Shown piece after piece: positions 1-8,818 of a DNA stretch of 64,000 nt. Every line of letters starts with the position of its first letter. The stretch's first letter is position 1. The stretch is from Actinomadura flavalba DSM 45200. Its GTDB lineage: Bacteria; Actinomycetota; Actinomycetes; Streptosporangiales; Streptosporangiaceae. The stretch is from the NCBI RefSeq assembly GCF_000374305.1, contig NZ_KB894093.1:62001-126000 (forward strand), read 5' to 3'. The notes beneath the pieces were generated by a model. That model made no database searches and was not told where the DNA came from. It saw only the letters and a list, made by a program, of their open reading frames with translations. The translations under genes and the position numbers were made by a program.

Positions 1-1102
<1,102 letters not shown>

Positions 1103-1232
1103 CGCAGGCGTCCTTCGTGGTCCGTGGAGGATTCGGATAGATTCCCGTTTCCGAAGGTAGCCGAGATCCCACCTTGCGGGCATCACCACTCCAGGGGGTC
1201 GCATCGGCCTGGCGGGCAGGGAGGGTCGAGCC

Positions 1233-2225
1233 ATGTTGCTTCGAGCGTTGCGGGCGCGCCGGATCGCCACCGCCGCCGCGTACGGCGGCGGGGGGATCAC
1301 CGCCGTGGGCGGGTTCACGGTCGGGCTGGTCTTCGTGGAGGCCCGGCTCGCCCGCAAGATCATCCAGGCGACGCCGAGCACGCCGCCGCCCGTCGCGGAC
1401 GGTCACTACGGCCCGTCCGGCCCCGCGCCGCTGTCCTTCGTGATGCTCGGGGACTCGACGGCGGCCGGCCTCGGCGTCGGCTCCCCGGACGAGACGCCCG
1501 GCGCGCTGCTGGCCGCCGGGCTGTCGGCCATCTCCGGGCGCGGCGTGAAGCTGACGAACGTGGCGCTGTCGGGGTCGCGGTCGGCGGCGCTGGACGGCCA
1601 GGTCGAGCGGGCGCTGGCGGCGCGGCCCGACGTCGCCGTCATCATGATCGGCGCGAACGACGTGACGGCGCGCGTCTCCCCCGCCGAGTCGGTGGGGCAC
1701 CTGGTGCGGGCCGTGGAGCGGCTGCGGGACGCCGGGTGCGAGGTCGTCGTCGGCACCTGCCCCGACCTCGGCTCGGTCAAGCCGCTGATGCAGCCGCTGC
1801 GCTGGATCGCCCGGCGGGCGAGCCGGCGGCTGGCCGCCGCGCAGACGATCGTCGTCGTGGAGCGCGGCGGGCGCTCGGTCTCGCTGGGCGACCTGCTCGG
1901 CCACGAGTTCGCCGCCGACCCGCTCGGCATGTTCAGCGACGACCGCTACCACCCCTCCGCGCGCGGCTACGCCGCCGCGGCGGCGGCGGTCCTGCCGTCC
2001 ATGGCGGCGGCGCTCGGCCTCGACCCCGACTTCGACGTGGCGCCCGAGCCCCGGCGCGGGCGTCGTCCCGGCGTCCTGCCGGTCTACCTGGCCGCCGCCG
2101 AGGCCGCCGAGGAGCCCGGCACCGAGGTGTCGGCCGCGCAGCTCGTCGGCCACCGCCGCTGGGCCACGCTGCTGCGCCGCCGGTCGGTCCCCGACCCGGC
2201 CCCGGCCGAGCCCGGCGCCGCCTGA
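1233..2225 (+). CDS. SGNH/GDSL-family esterase, membrane-anchored or secreted
   Basis: 330-residue serine esterase of the SGNH hydrolase family. An N-terminal hydrophobic segment (~residues 12-36) after an arginine-rich start suggests export or membrane anchoring. Block I is MLGDSTAAGLG (nucleophile serine ~residue 74), block III is IGANDV (~145), and block V is DRYHPS with the catalytic Asp/His (~235). The start ATG follows GGGAGG. The last ~70 residues are proline- and arginine-rich and look non-catalytic. It is divergent from cbs and resembles Rv1075c in family and location. The substrate cannot be read from sequence; a carbohydrate acetyl ester or a lipid ester are both possible. Confidence 0.85.
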   Translation: MLLRALRARRIATAAAYGGGGITAVGGFTVGLVFVEARLARKIIQATPSTPPPVADGHYGPSGPAPLSFVMLGDSTAAGLGVGSPDETPGALLAAGLSAISGRGVKLTNVALSGSRSAALDGQVERALAARPDVAVIMIGANDVTARVSPAESVGHLVRAVERLRDAGCEVVVGTCPDLGSVKPLMQPLRWIARRASRRLAAAQTIVVVERGGRSVSLGDLLGHEFAADPLGMFSDDRYHPSARGYAAAAAAVLPSMAAALGLDPDFDVAPEPRRGRRPGVLPVYLAAAEAAEEPGTEVSAAQLVGHRRWATLLRRRSVPDPAPAEPGAA

Positions 2226-2338
2226 CCGCTCGCCGCGCGGGGCGGACGGTTCGTCGCGTTCGGGTGTGGCGCGGCGGCCGGATCGGTAGCGTGGCGGGTC
2301 CTGGTGGGCCGGGCCGGGGGGCGGCGCCGGACTTTGTC

Positions 2339-3718
2339 ATGAGGAGTGGTGTGGCTGTGGTTTCGCCTGCCCGGTGGCCGTCACGTAGCGCGCATGTCCG
2401 GACACGGCTCGCTTTGTGGGGAGTTCCGGTGGTCTTGGCCGCCGGGTGCGCGGTCGGGGCGGGGGCGGAGGACACGCGGGGCTGGACGGCGCGGGACGTC
2501 GACGTCGTCAGCCGCACGGTCGTCGGGGGCGGCGTCGTCGCCGTGACCGGGCGGCGGGGGGACGGCGGGCTGGAGACCGTCGTGTTCGACCTCGCGCGGG
2601 GCGAGCGGATGTGGCGGCGGGCGGCCGTCATGCCGGGGCGGCTGCCGACGATGGGGGTGCAGCCGCCCGCCGTCGTGGAGACGGGCGGCGGCGCGCTCGT
2701 CGCGGCCGTGGAGCCGCGCGACGCCGGGCGGTACCGGGCCGTGCTGTCGGTGCGGGACGCCCGCAGCGGCGCCGAGCGGTGGACGCGGCCGGTGCGGACG
2801 TCGTTCGGCCCGGCCGCGTGCGGCCCGAACGTGTGCCTGTCGGAGTTCACCACGCGTCCGGAGGCGCGGTTCGTCGCGCTCGACCCGGCGTCGGGACGGG
2901 TGCGGTGGCGGATGCCGGGAACGGCCGAGGTGCTCGACCAGGACGCCGGTCGCGTGGTGCTGTTCCGGCTCGCGCGGCGTCCCGTCGTGGAGGCGCGGCA
3001 TCCGGGCACGGGCCGGACGCTGTGGCGCTACCCGGTGGAGAAGGGCGTCGGAACCGGGATCAGCCTGGCGGGCGGCTGGACGTTCGGCCGCGCCGGTGAC
3101 CGGCTCGTCGGGTACGTCGCGCCGCCGTCGCGGCCGCACACGTCCGGTTTCGGGTTCTTCGCGCTGCGGGTGCGCGACGGCGCGCCGCTGTGGCACCGGC
3201 CCGGCCTGACGCGCGTGTACCCGGGCCCGAGCCCGGCGGTGGCCGTGCTGGCCCGCCCGCTGACCTCGCAGCGGACCTACGGCGGCTTCGAGCGCGTCGA
3301 CCCGGCCGACGGCCGCACGGCGACCGTGCTGACCGCCGCCCGGACGCCGCGCGGCGCCTGGCGCCCGGCGTTCCCGGCCGACCTGTCCCGCGTCGGGTTC
3401 CTCGCGCCGGACGCGCCGGGCGCCGCGTACACGCTCTCGGGCGCCGAGGCCCCGACCGGCGACCTGCCCGCCTGGACGTTCTGCGCCGAACGCCCGGCGG
3501 AACTGCGGCCGGCGGGCGGGGCCCGCGGCTTCTACCCGGTCGCCGCCCTGTGCGCCTACGACCTGTCGACCGGCCGCAAGATCGCCGAGCCGGGCGTCCC
3601 GCCCGTCTGGTACACCGGGTCCGTCGACGGCCGCCGCCTGTGGCGCGACGAGCACGGCGCCCTGCATGCCGTCCGCGACGACCACGTGGACCGGCCCGGC
3701 ATGTACGGCGCCTCCTAG
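2339..3718 (+). CDS. Lipoprotein with PQQ-like beta-propeller repeats
   Basis: About 459 residues. The N-terminus has a basic stretch, a hydrophobic core and a lipobox-like LAAGC, so it is probably a lipoprotein on the outer face of the membrane. The body contains repeated blade motifs of the PQQ/quinoprotein type, such as GAERWTRPV, GRVRWRMPG, GRTLWRYPV and GAPLWHRPG, each with the Trp typical of blade strands. These folds act as scaffolds or binding domains; nothing shows real PQQ binding. The start is uncertain: ATG 2339 has no clear ribosome site, while GTG 2351 or 2357 follow GAGGAG at 2341-2346 and would shorten the protein by 4-6 residues. It ends tail-to-tail with the hemerythrin gene, sharing CTAG. 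Confidence 0.8.
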   Translation: MRSGVAVVSPARWPSRSAHVRTRLALWGVPVVLAAGCAVGAGAEDTRGWTARDVDVVSRTVVGGGVVAVTGRRGDGGLETVVFDLARGERMWRRAAVMPGRLPTMGVQPPAVVETGGGALVAAVEPRDAGRYRAVLSVRDARSGAERWTRPVRTSFGPAACGPNVCLSEFTTRPEARFVALDPASGRVRWRMPGTAEVLDQDAGRVVLFRLARRPVVEARHPGTGRTLWRYPVEKGVGTGISLAGGWTFGRAGDRLVGYVAPPSRPHTSGFGFFALRVRDGAPLWHRPGLTRVYPGPSPAVAVLARPLTSQRTYGGFERVDPADGRTATVLTAARTPRGAWRPAFPADLSRVGFLAPDAPGAAYTLSGAEAPTGDLPAWTFCAERPAELRPAGGARGFYPVAALCAYDLSTGRKIAEPGVPPVWYTGSVDGRRLWRDEHGALHAVRDDHVDRPGMYGAS

Positions 3719-4383
3719 CGCCGGGTCAGGGCGAGGCTCGTGCCGCGCACGGACGCGACGTGGCGCGTGTAGGCGCGGCGGCCGGAGGCGCGCCAGAGCG
3801 CGCGGGCGATGGGCGGGAGAGCGCCGAACAGCAGGGCGCGCTCCTGCGCGGTGGCGTCCTCCAGCATCGCGCCGAGGAAGATCAGGCGGCGGGAGCGCGG
3901 GACGGACGAGCGCCCGTGCTCGGCCAGCCGCTCCCACTCCGCGACGGTCAGGTGCTGCTCGACCAGCGGCAGGACGTCGCGTTCCTCCTCGTCCAGGTGC
4001 AGATCGAGGACGTCAGCGAGCGCCTCCAGGCGCTGCGCCAGCACGGCGCCGACGTCGGTGGCGCCGCCCGCCCAGCGCGGCAGCAGCGACCGCACCTCGT
4101 CGAGCTGCGCCGCCGCCGCGTCGTGCTGCGCCTGCATCCGCGTGACGAGCGAGGGCGCGAACGTCGTGCGCGCCGCGAGCAGCGGCCACAGCAGCTCGTC
4201 CTCGGAGGTGTGGTGGTGGTGCAGGCCGTCGAGGATCTCGGTGGCGTGCGCGGTGAGCACCCGGACGCGGGCGCGGTCGCGCGCCGGGACGGCGGCGACG
4301 AGCCGCGCCAGCAGCCGGATCTCGCGGCGGAACACGCGGTGGACGATCACCATTTCGCGCGTGTCGGGACGTGTGGTGGACAT
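3715..4383 (-). CDS. Hemerythrin-like HHE domain protein
   Basis: 222-residue, mostly helical cytosolic protein. Two iron-ligand signatures are visible: LHHHHTSEDELLWP (~residues 53-66) and DLHLDEEERDVLPL (~130-143), the H...HxxxE pattern of hemerythrin/HHE cation-binding domains. Such proteins bind a di-iron centre and respond to oxygen, NO or peroxide; the specific role here is not visible. ATG 4383 is preceded by GGGAGGT. The C-terminal ~70 residues beyond the four-helix bundle are arginine-rich. The stop codon overlaps that of the convergent beta-propeller gene within the palindrome CTAG (3715-3718). Confidence 0.85.
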   Translation of the reverse strand: MSTTRPDTREMVIVHRVFRREIRLLARLVAAVPARDRARVRVLTAHATEILDGLHHHHTSEDELLWPLLAARTTFAPSLVTRMQAQHDAAAAQLDEVRSLLPRWAGGATDVGAVLAQRLEALADVLDLHLDEEERDVLPLVEQHLTVAEWERLAEHGRSSVPRSRRLIFLGAMLEDATAQERALLFGALPPIARALWRASGRRAYTRHVASVRGTSLALTRR

Positions 4384-4632
4384 AGGTGAACCTCCCGTAA
4401 CGCCGCCCGAACCCCCGTATAACGTCCGCGCGGCGTGCGCCCAGCCTGCGCTCCGGACCGTCCCGGGCGCACGGGACGAGCGTCCCCGGTCGGCCGGGAT
4501 GCGCACTATTGGACAAGCCGTCAATGGTGTGACGCACCCGCCATGTACGCGCCCCGGGCCAACGGCTAGATTGCAGTTGACCGGCGAGTAACACCGACCG
4601 CCACCGAACATCCGCACGACAGGGAGTCCGAT

Positions 4633-5853
4633 ATGCCCGAGGCAGTCATCGTCGCGACCGCGCGCTCGCCGATCGGCCGAGCGTTCAAGGGGTCGCTCAA
4701 GGACATGCGCGGTGACGTGCTGACCGCCCAGATGGTCAGCCGCGCCATGGAGAAGGTCCCCCAGCTCGCCGCGAGCGACATCGACGACCTCCTCCTCGGC
4801 TGCGGCCTGCCCGGCGGCGAGCAGGGCTACAACATGGGCCGCGTCGTGTCGGTGCTGCTCGGCTGGGACGGCGTGCCCGGCGCCACGATCACCCGCTACT
4901 GTTCGTCGTCGCTCCAGACGACGCGCATGGCGCTGCACGCCATCAAGGCGGGCGAGGCCGACGTCATCGTCTCCGCCGGCGTCGAGACCGTCAGCCGCTT
5001 CGCCAAGGGCTCCTCCGACGGCCTGCCCGACACCGAGAACCCGCTGTTCGCCGACGCGCAGGCCCGCACCGCCAAGACCGCCGAGGGCGGCGGCGGCGTG
5101 TGGCACGACCCGCGCGAGGACGACCAGATCCCCGACGTCTACATCGCGATGGGCCAGACGGCCGAGAACGTCGCCGGGCTGCGCGGCGTCAGCCGCCAGG
5201 CGCAGGACGAGTTCGGCGTCCGCTCGCAGAACCTCGCCGAGAAGGCCATCGCCAACGGCTTCTGGGAGCAGGACATCACGCCCGTCACCCTGGAGGACGG
5301 CACGGTCGTCTCCAAGGACGACGGCCCCCGCGCCGGCACCACCTACGAGAAGCTGGCCGGCCTCCAGCCGGTGTTCCGCCCCGACGGCACCGTCACGGCG
5401 GGCAACTGCTGCGCGCTCAACGACGGCGCCGCCGCCGTGATCATCATGAGCGACACCAAGGCCGCCGAACTGGGCATCACGCCGCTGGCGCGGGTCGTGT
5501 CCACCGGCGTCTCCGGCCTGTCGGCCGAGATCATGGGCCTCGGGCCGGTCGAGTCGTCTAAGAAGGCGCTGGCCAAGGCCGGTCTGACGATCAACGACAT
5601 CGACCTGGTCGAGATCAACGAGGCGTTCGCGGCGCAGGTGCTGCCGTCGGCCGACGAACTCGGCATCGACATCGACAAGCTGAACGTCAACGGCGGCGCC
5701 ATCGCCGTCGGCCACCCGTTCGGCATGACGGGCGCCCGCATCACCTCCACGCTCATCAACAGCCTGAAGTTCCACGACAAGCAGTTCGGGCTGGAGACCA
5801 TGTGCGTCGGCGGCGGGCAGGGCATGGCGATGGTGCTGGAGCGCCTCAGCTAG
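4633..5853 (+). CDS. Thiolase family acetyl-CoA C-acyltransferase
   Basis: 406-residue cytosolic thiolase that cleaves 3-ketoacyl-CoA with CoA or condenses acyl-CoAs. The acyl-accepting cysteine lies in RYCSSSLQT (~residue 93), the catalytic His in NGGAIAVGHPFGMTGA (~360), and the second catalytic Cys in CVGGGQGMAM (~391). The length is normal for FadA-type degradative thiolases. AGGGAG stands before ATG 4633. A TAGATT hexamer at 4567-4572 may be its -10 box. It corresponds in location to mycobacterial fadA3 (Rv1074c) beside cbs. A beta-oxidation role is inferred; no partner dehydrogenase or hydratase is adjacent. Confidence 0.93.
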   Translation: MPEAVIVATARSPIGRAFKGSLKDMRGDVLTAQMVSRAMEKVPQLAASDIDDLLLGCGLPGGEQGYNMGRVVSVLLGWDGVPGATITRYCSSSLQTTRMALHAIKAGEADVIVSAGVETVSRFAKGSSDGLPDTENPLFADAQARTAKTAEGGGGVWHDPREDDQIPDVYIAMGQTAENVAGLRGVSRQAQDEFGVRSQNLAEKAIANGFWEQDITPVTLEDGTVVSKDDGPRAGTTYEKLAGLQPVFRPDGTVTAGNCCALNDGAAAVIIMSDTKAAELGITPLARVVSTGVSGLSAEIMGLGPVESSKKALAKAGLTINDIDLVEINEAFAAQVLPSADELGIDIDKLNVNGGAIAVGHPFGMTGARITSTLINSLKFHDKQFGLETMCVGGGQGMAMVLERLS

Positions 5854-5882
5854 TCCACCGTCACGCTTCGTGACATCCGGTC

Positions 5883-5934
5883 GGCCCGGCCCCACCCGTT
5901 ACCCGCGGGTAGGCCGGGCCACCTGTGTTTTTGG
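5883..5934 (+). terminator. Rho-independent terminator after the thiolase
   Basis: Perfect 9-bp inverted repeat GGCCCGGCC (5883-5891) / GGCCGGGCC (5912-5920), with a second small palindrome ACCCGCGGGT in the loop, followed by a run of five T at 5928-5932. It lies 30 bases after the thiolase stop codon. Confidence 0.75.
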
Positions 5935-6044
5935 ACGGCTTGGACGATCTCGGTCCGTAGCGGAATGGGCCCCCTCGGGGGGTTGCCAGGGCGCCGACGC
6001 TGTTGCAGAGTCGCAGCAAGAGCCCCCGGGACCTGGAGGTGCCA

Positions 6045-6272
6045 ATGCCACTGAGCCACTCGCCGGACACCCATACCAAGCTCCTAGCCCGTATCCCCGT
6101 CGTCACCGGACGGGATCTCCCCGAGTGGTTCTCCGCGATCGAGGACGGACCGTCGTTCGCCCGCTGCGAGGAACGCAGCCACTGGCTCGCCGACGAACAC
6201 GGCCTCTCCCACGGCTACGCCGCCGCCCTGGTCCGCGAGCACGAACGCGCCCGCCGCGAGCGGCACTACTGA
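6045..6272 (+). CDS. Small DUF4287-like protein
   Basis: 75-residue soluble protein starting at ATG 6045, five bases after GGAGGT. The central part (WFSAIEDG...WLADEHGLSHGYAAALV) matches the pattern of DUF4287, a small helical domain of unknown function widespread in actinobacteria. Some residues typical of the family's first helix differ. It is a lone gene between the thiolase terminator and the hairpin-rich region. Function is unknown. Confidence 0.7.
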   Translation: MPLSHSPDTHTKLLARIPVVTGRDLPEWFSAIEDGPSFARCEERSHWLADEHGLSHGYAAALVREHERARRERHY

Positions 6273-6280
6273 GTTCATGG

Positions 6281-6297
6281 CCGCGCCTCCGGCGCGG
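6281..6297. terminator. Short GC hairpin after the DUF4287 gene
   Basis: CCGCGCC TCC GGCGCGG, a 7-bp stem (8 bp with flanking G6280/C6298) with a three-base loop, starting nine bases after the stop codon. No T-run follows. Likely part of the transcription stop. Confidence 0.5.
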
Positions 6298-6300
6298 CGG

Positions 6301-6389
6301 GGTCGGGGCCCTTTAAGCGTCGCCTCGGAGCATGATCGACCGCCGCTCCGCGACGTTCGATCATGCTCCGAGGCGACGCGGCCCCGACC
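6301..6389. repeat. Long composite palindrome, 23 bp + 10 bp arms
   Basis: Inner arms 6317-6339 and 6357-6379 are a perfect 23-bp inverted repeat (core CGGAGCATGATCGA) around a 17-base loop. Outer arms GGTCGGGGCC (6301-6310) and GGCCCCGACC (6380-6389) pair perfectly, leaving a one-sided CTTTAA bulge. In total 33 base pairs can form. This is much longer than a normal terminator; it could be a bidirectional terminator, a palindromic dispersed repeat or part of a structured RNA. Confidence 0.85.
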
Positions 6390-6430
6390 CGTGACCCCTA
6401 CGGCCCTGCATGCTCGGGCCGTCCTCGCGT

Positions 6431-6521
6431 GGTGTGCCGGGGTTCCGGCCCGCCGGCGGACTGTCTCCGGCCGCCGGGATCTGCGAGTCCCGGCTTCGGC
6501 GCCGAGCCGCCCCGGCACACC
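6431..6521. repeat. 12-bp inverted repeat enclosing a smaller hairpin
   Basis: GGTGTGCCGGGG at 6431-6442 pairs perfectly with CCCCGGCACACC at 6510-6521. Inside lies CCGGGA (6474-6479) / TCCCGG (6488-6493) with an 8-base loop. Together they could form a branched structure. Confidence 0.65.
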
Positions 6522-6524
6522 GTG

Positions 6525-6560
6525 CCCGGCCCCTTCCGGCCCAGCCCGGAAGGGGCCGGG
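6525..6560. terminator. 15-bp hairpin, terminator-like
   Basis: CCCGGCCCCTTCCGG (6525-6539) and its exact complement at 6546-6560 enclose a 6-base loop and are followed by TCTTCC. Stable enough to stop transcription from either side. Confidence 0.6.
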
Positions 6561-6600
6561 TCTTCCGTATCCGCAGAAATCCGGAATGCGAGCGACACCC

Positions 6601-6804
6601 GCTTCGGCGCCGACACCACCGCGCCCGGAAGCACGCGGCGCCCGGCCGTCGCCGTCGCTCATCGGCACCGGGGCGGACTCAGCAGGACAACGCGGGCACC
6701 GGCCGCTTCGGCGCTGCCACCGCCCCGCCCCGGAGGCACGCGGCGCCCGTCCGGCGCCGCACCGCTCGTGCGTGCCTCGAGCGGGCTCAGTTCAGAAAAT
6801 CGGT
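6601..6804. repeat. Two imperfect ~104-bp tandem units
   Basis: Units begin at 6601 and 6705 with GCTTCGGCGC and share GCACGCGGCGCCCG near +30 and CTCAG near +80. The first 45 bases match at roughly four positions in five by eye. A partial third copy begins at 6493 (GCTTCGGCGCCGAG). The last unit overlaps the 3' end of the hydrolase gene. No protein-coding sense is apparent. Confidence 0.5.
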
Positions 6805-7620
6805 CAGTGTGGGTGCCAGTCGCTTCGGGGCCATCATGACCGCGCCGTGGTTGAGGCCCGGGAGGGTGCGGTGTTCGGCGGATGGCACGGCGGCGGTCAG
6901 TGCCTCGGCGGCGGCGTGGAAGCCCGCCGGGCTCTTGCCGCCGGTCAGCACGAGCGTCGGCGCGGTGATCCGTGACCACGGCTGCGGGGCGAACGGGCCG
7001 CCGCGCTGGGTGCCGTCCATGACCGCCAGGTCGTAGGGCAGCGTCGGCGCGAGCCGCTTGAGGCCCGCCCACGTGCCCGGCATCAGCCGCATCGACGCGA
7101 CCAGGAAGGCGGGCATGCCCTGCGCCTCGCGCATGAACGCGCGGACCGCGTCGCCCCGCCGGTCGGCCGCGAGCAACGCGTCGATCCGGGCCGCGAACCC
7201 GTCCGGCGGGCCGAACCCGTTCGCGTCCCCGACGACGAACGGCGGCTCGTAGACGGCGACCCGCGACACGTCCAGACCCGAGGCGGCGGCGCGCAGCGCC
7301 AGCACGGCCCCGGACGACGAGCCGAACAGGGCCGCGCCGCCGCCCGCCGCCGCGTTGAGCGCCGCTATGTCCTCGATCTCGCGTTCGACCGCGTACGCGG
7401 GCCCGTCGCCGCTCGCGCCCCGGCCGCGCCGGTCGTAGTTGATCACCGTGTGGTGCTCCGCGAGGAGCCCGGCGAGCTTCCGGGCGTCGCGCCGGTCGGC
7501 CAGCGCCGACGCGACGAGCAGCACCGGCGGGCCCGAACCCTGCCGCTCGTAGGCGATCGCGGTCCCGTCCGCCGAGGTGACGGTGCCCTCCACGCGGGTG
7601 TCCTTCGCGGTCGTCGTCAT
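6787..7620 (-). CDS. Alpha/beta-fold hydrolase
   Basis: 277-residue cytosolic hydrolase. ATG 7620 with an upstream GAGGGAG was preferred over the longer start at 7638. Visible family marks are the oxyanion region GSGPPVLLVAS, the DRRGRG turn (~residue 65), the nucleophile elbow GSSSG (~105) and the C-terminal HG of LPGLNHGAVM (~258). The acid residue is less certain. It lies 67 bases downstream of an ECF sigma gene on the same strand and is probably co-transcribed. Substrate unknown. Confidence 0.85.
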   Translation of the reverse strand: MTTTAKDTRVEGTVTSADGTAIAYERQGSGPPVLLVASALADRRDARKLAGLLAEHHTVINYDRRGRGASGDGPAYAVEREIEDIAALNAAAGGGAALFGSSSGAVLALRAAASGLDVSRVAVYEPPFVVGDANGFGPPDGFAARIDALLAADRRGDAVRAFMREAQGMPAFLVASMRLMPGTWAGLKRLAPTLPYDLAVMDGTQRGGPFAPQPWSRITAPTLVLTGGKSPAGFHAAAEALTAAVPSAEHRTLPGLNHGAVMMAPKRLAPTLTDFLN

Positions 7621-7687
7621 GGTCGTTCTCCCTCGCACGCCGTTGGTTTCCCCATGTGACGGTCGCGGGGCCGGAAAGGAATCGGTC

Positions 7688-8734
7688 TCACCGGTCCACG
7701 ACGGGCGGGAGCCCGAACCCGGGCAGCCGGTCCGGCCCGAACGACGTGATCGCGGTGACGCGGCCGTCCTCGATCGCGAGCACGTCCACGACCTGCGCGT
7801 GGAGCCGCCCGTCCGCGCCGGTCGCGTGCGGGGCCGAGGGGAACTCGACGTAGTGCGCGACGGCGGGCTGCCGGTTCGCGCCGGTGACGACGCAGCGCCA
7901 GCGGCCGTGGTACCACGACGACGCGGGATCGAAGACGCGCCCGGTGAACGCCAGCAGCGCGTCGCCGCCCGCCAGCCAGGCCGGGTGCGGCGGCATCGTC
8001 AGGCGCACGTCGGCGGCGAGCAGCGCCGCGAGCGCGCCCGGCTCGGCGCGCTCGTGCGCCGCGACGTACCGGCGCAGCAGCGCGCGCTCGTCGGCGCGGG
8101 CGGCCGGTGGACGCGTCCAGTCGGCCCGGCGTTCGGGCAGGTGAAGCCGCAGCGTCGCCCGCGCGCGTTGCAGGGCGCTCTTCACCGACGCGACGCTGGT
8201 GTCCAGCAGCTCGGCCGTCTCGGGCGCCGTCCAGCCGAGGACGTCGCGGGTGAGCAGCACGGCGCGCTGCCGGGCGGGCAGATGCTGGATGGCCACGAGG
8301 AACGCCAGCTCGATCGTCTCCCGCGCGACCGCCGCGGCGGCGGGATCGGCGTCGCCGGACCGTTCCAGGAGGCGGTCGGGGAACGGCTGGAGCCACGGGA
8401 CATCGGCGGGCGGGGTGTGCGGCCGGGCGCTCGCGGCCAGCGGCGGCCCGGCGTAGGGCGCGGGACGGCGGCGGTCCCGGGCGAGCAGGTCCAGGCAGGC
8501 GTTCGTGGCGATCTTGTAGAGCCAGGCGCGGAACGTCGACCGCCCGGCGTAGCCGTCGCGGTGCCGCCAGGCGCGCAGCAGCGTCTCCTGGACGATGTCC
8601 TCAGCGTCGTCGTAGGAGCCGAGCATCCGGTAGCAGTGCACGCTCAGTTCCCACCGGTACCGTTCGGCGAGCGCGGCGAACGCGTCCTCGTCGCCCGCCC
8701 GCGCGGCGTCGGCCAGCGCCTGTTCCTCGACCAT
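7688..8734 (-). CDS. ECF sigma factor with C-terminal SnoaL-like domain
   Basis: 348-residue sigma-70 family protein. Region 2 spans ~residues 20-70 (CYRMLGSYDDAEDIVQETLL), and region 4 ~135-190 (LPARQRAVLLTRDVLGW, SVASVKSALQRARATL). Residues ~205-345 form a SnoaL/NTF2-like domain. This layout matches the large ECF groups such as the SigG/ECF56 type, in which the C-terminal domain can modulate activity in place of an anti-sigma factor (known for related ECFs). The adjacent downstream gene is an alpha/beta hydrolase; no anti-sigma gene is adjacent. The signal and regulon are unknown. Confidence 0.88.
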   Translation of the reverse strand: MVEEQALADAARAGDEDAFAALAERYRWELSVHCYRMLGSYDDAEDIVQETLLRAWRHRDGYAGRSTFRAWLYKIATNACLDLLARDRRRPAPYAGPPLAASARPHTPPADVPWLQPFPDRLLERSGDADPAAAAVARETIELAFLVAIQHLPARQRAVLLTRDVLGWTAPETAELLDTSVASVKSALQRARATLRLHLPERRADWTRPPAARADERALLRRYVAAHERAEPGALAALLAADVRLTMPPHPAWLAGGDALLAFTGRVFDPASSWYHGRWRCVVTGANRQPAVAHYVEFPSAPHATGADGRLHAQVVDVLAIEDGRVTAITSFGPDRLPGFGLPPVVDR

Positions 8735-8772
8735 GTGCTCCCCCGGGGCCGAGCGTACCGCCGGGAAACGGC

Positions 8773-8804
8773 GCAGCCCGCGCCGGACGTCCGGCGCGGG
8801 CTGC
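8773..8804. terminator. 32-bp perfect palindrome between sigma and BI-1 genes
   Basis: GCAGCCCGCGCCGGA (8773-8787), CG, and the exact complement (8790-8804). It lies 15 bases past the BI-1 stop on the minus strand and just upstream of the sigma gene, so it probably ends BI-1 transcription. No T-run. Confidence 0.65.
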
Positions 8805-8818
8805 GGAAGGCGGCGGGG

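Larger units (their letters stand above)
6273..6786. other. Gene-free region rich in inverted and direct repeats
   Basis: No reading frame here has a credible start, codon bias or homology. The stretch holds at least four hairpins (6281-6297, 6301-6389, 6431-6521, 6525-6560) and two to three imperfect copies of a ~104 bp unit (from 6493, 6601 and 6705). It separates the DUF4287 gene from the convergent alpha/beta hydrolase gene, so part of it is expected to act as bidirectional terminators. Confidence 0.7.

Noticed and set aside
1103..1232. Riboswitch upstream of cbs or the GDSL gene
   Set aside because: No recognisable SAM, SAH or cobalamin riboswitch core in the 130-base divergent gap.
6277..6975. 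Long plus-strand frame through the hairpin and repeat region
   Set aside because: Runs across terminator hairpins and antisense to the hydrolase gene, low-complexity product, no ribosome site.
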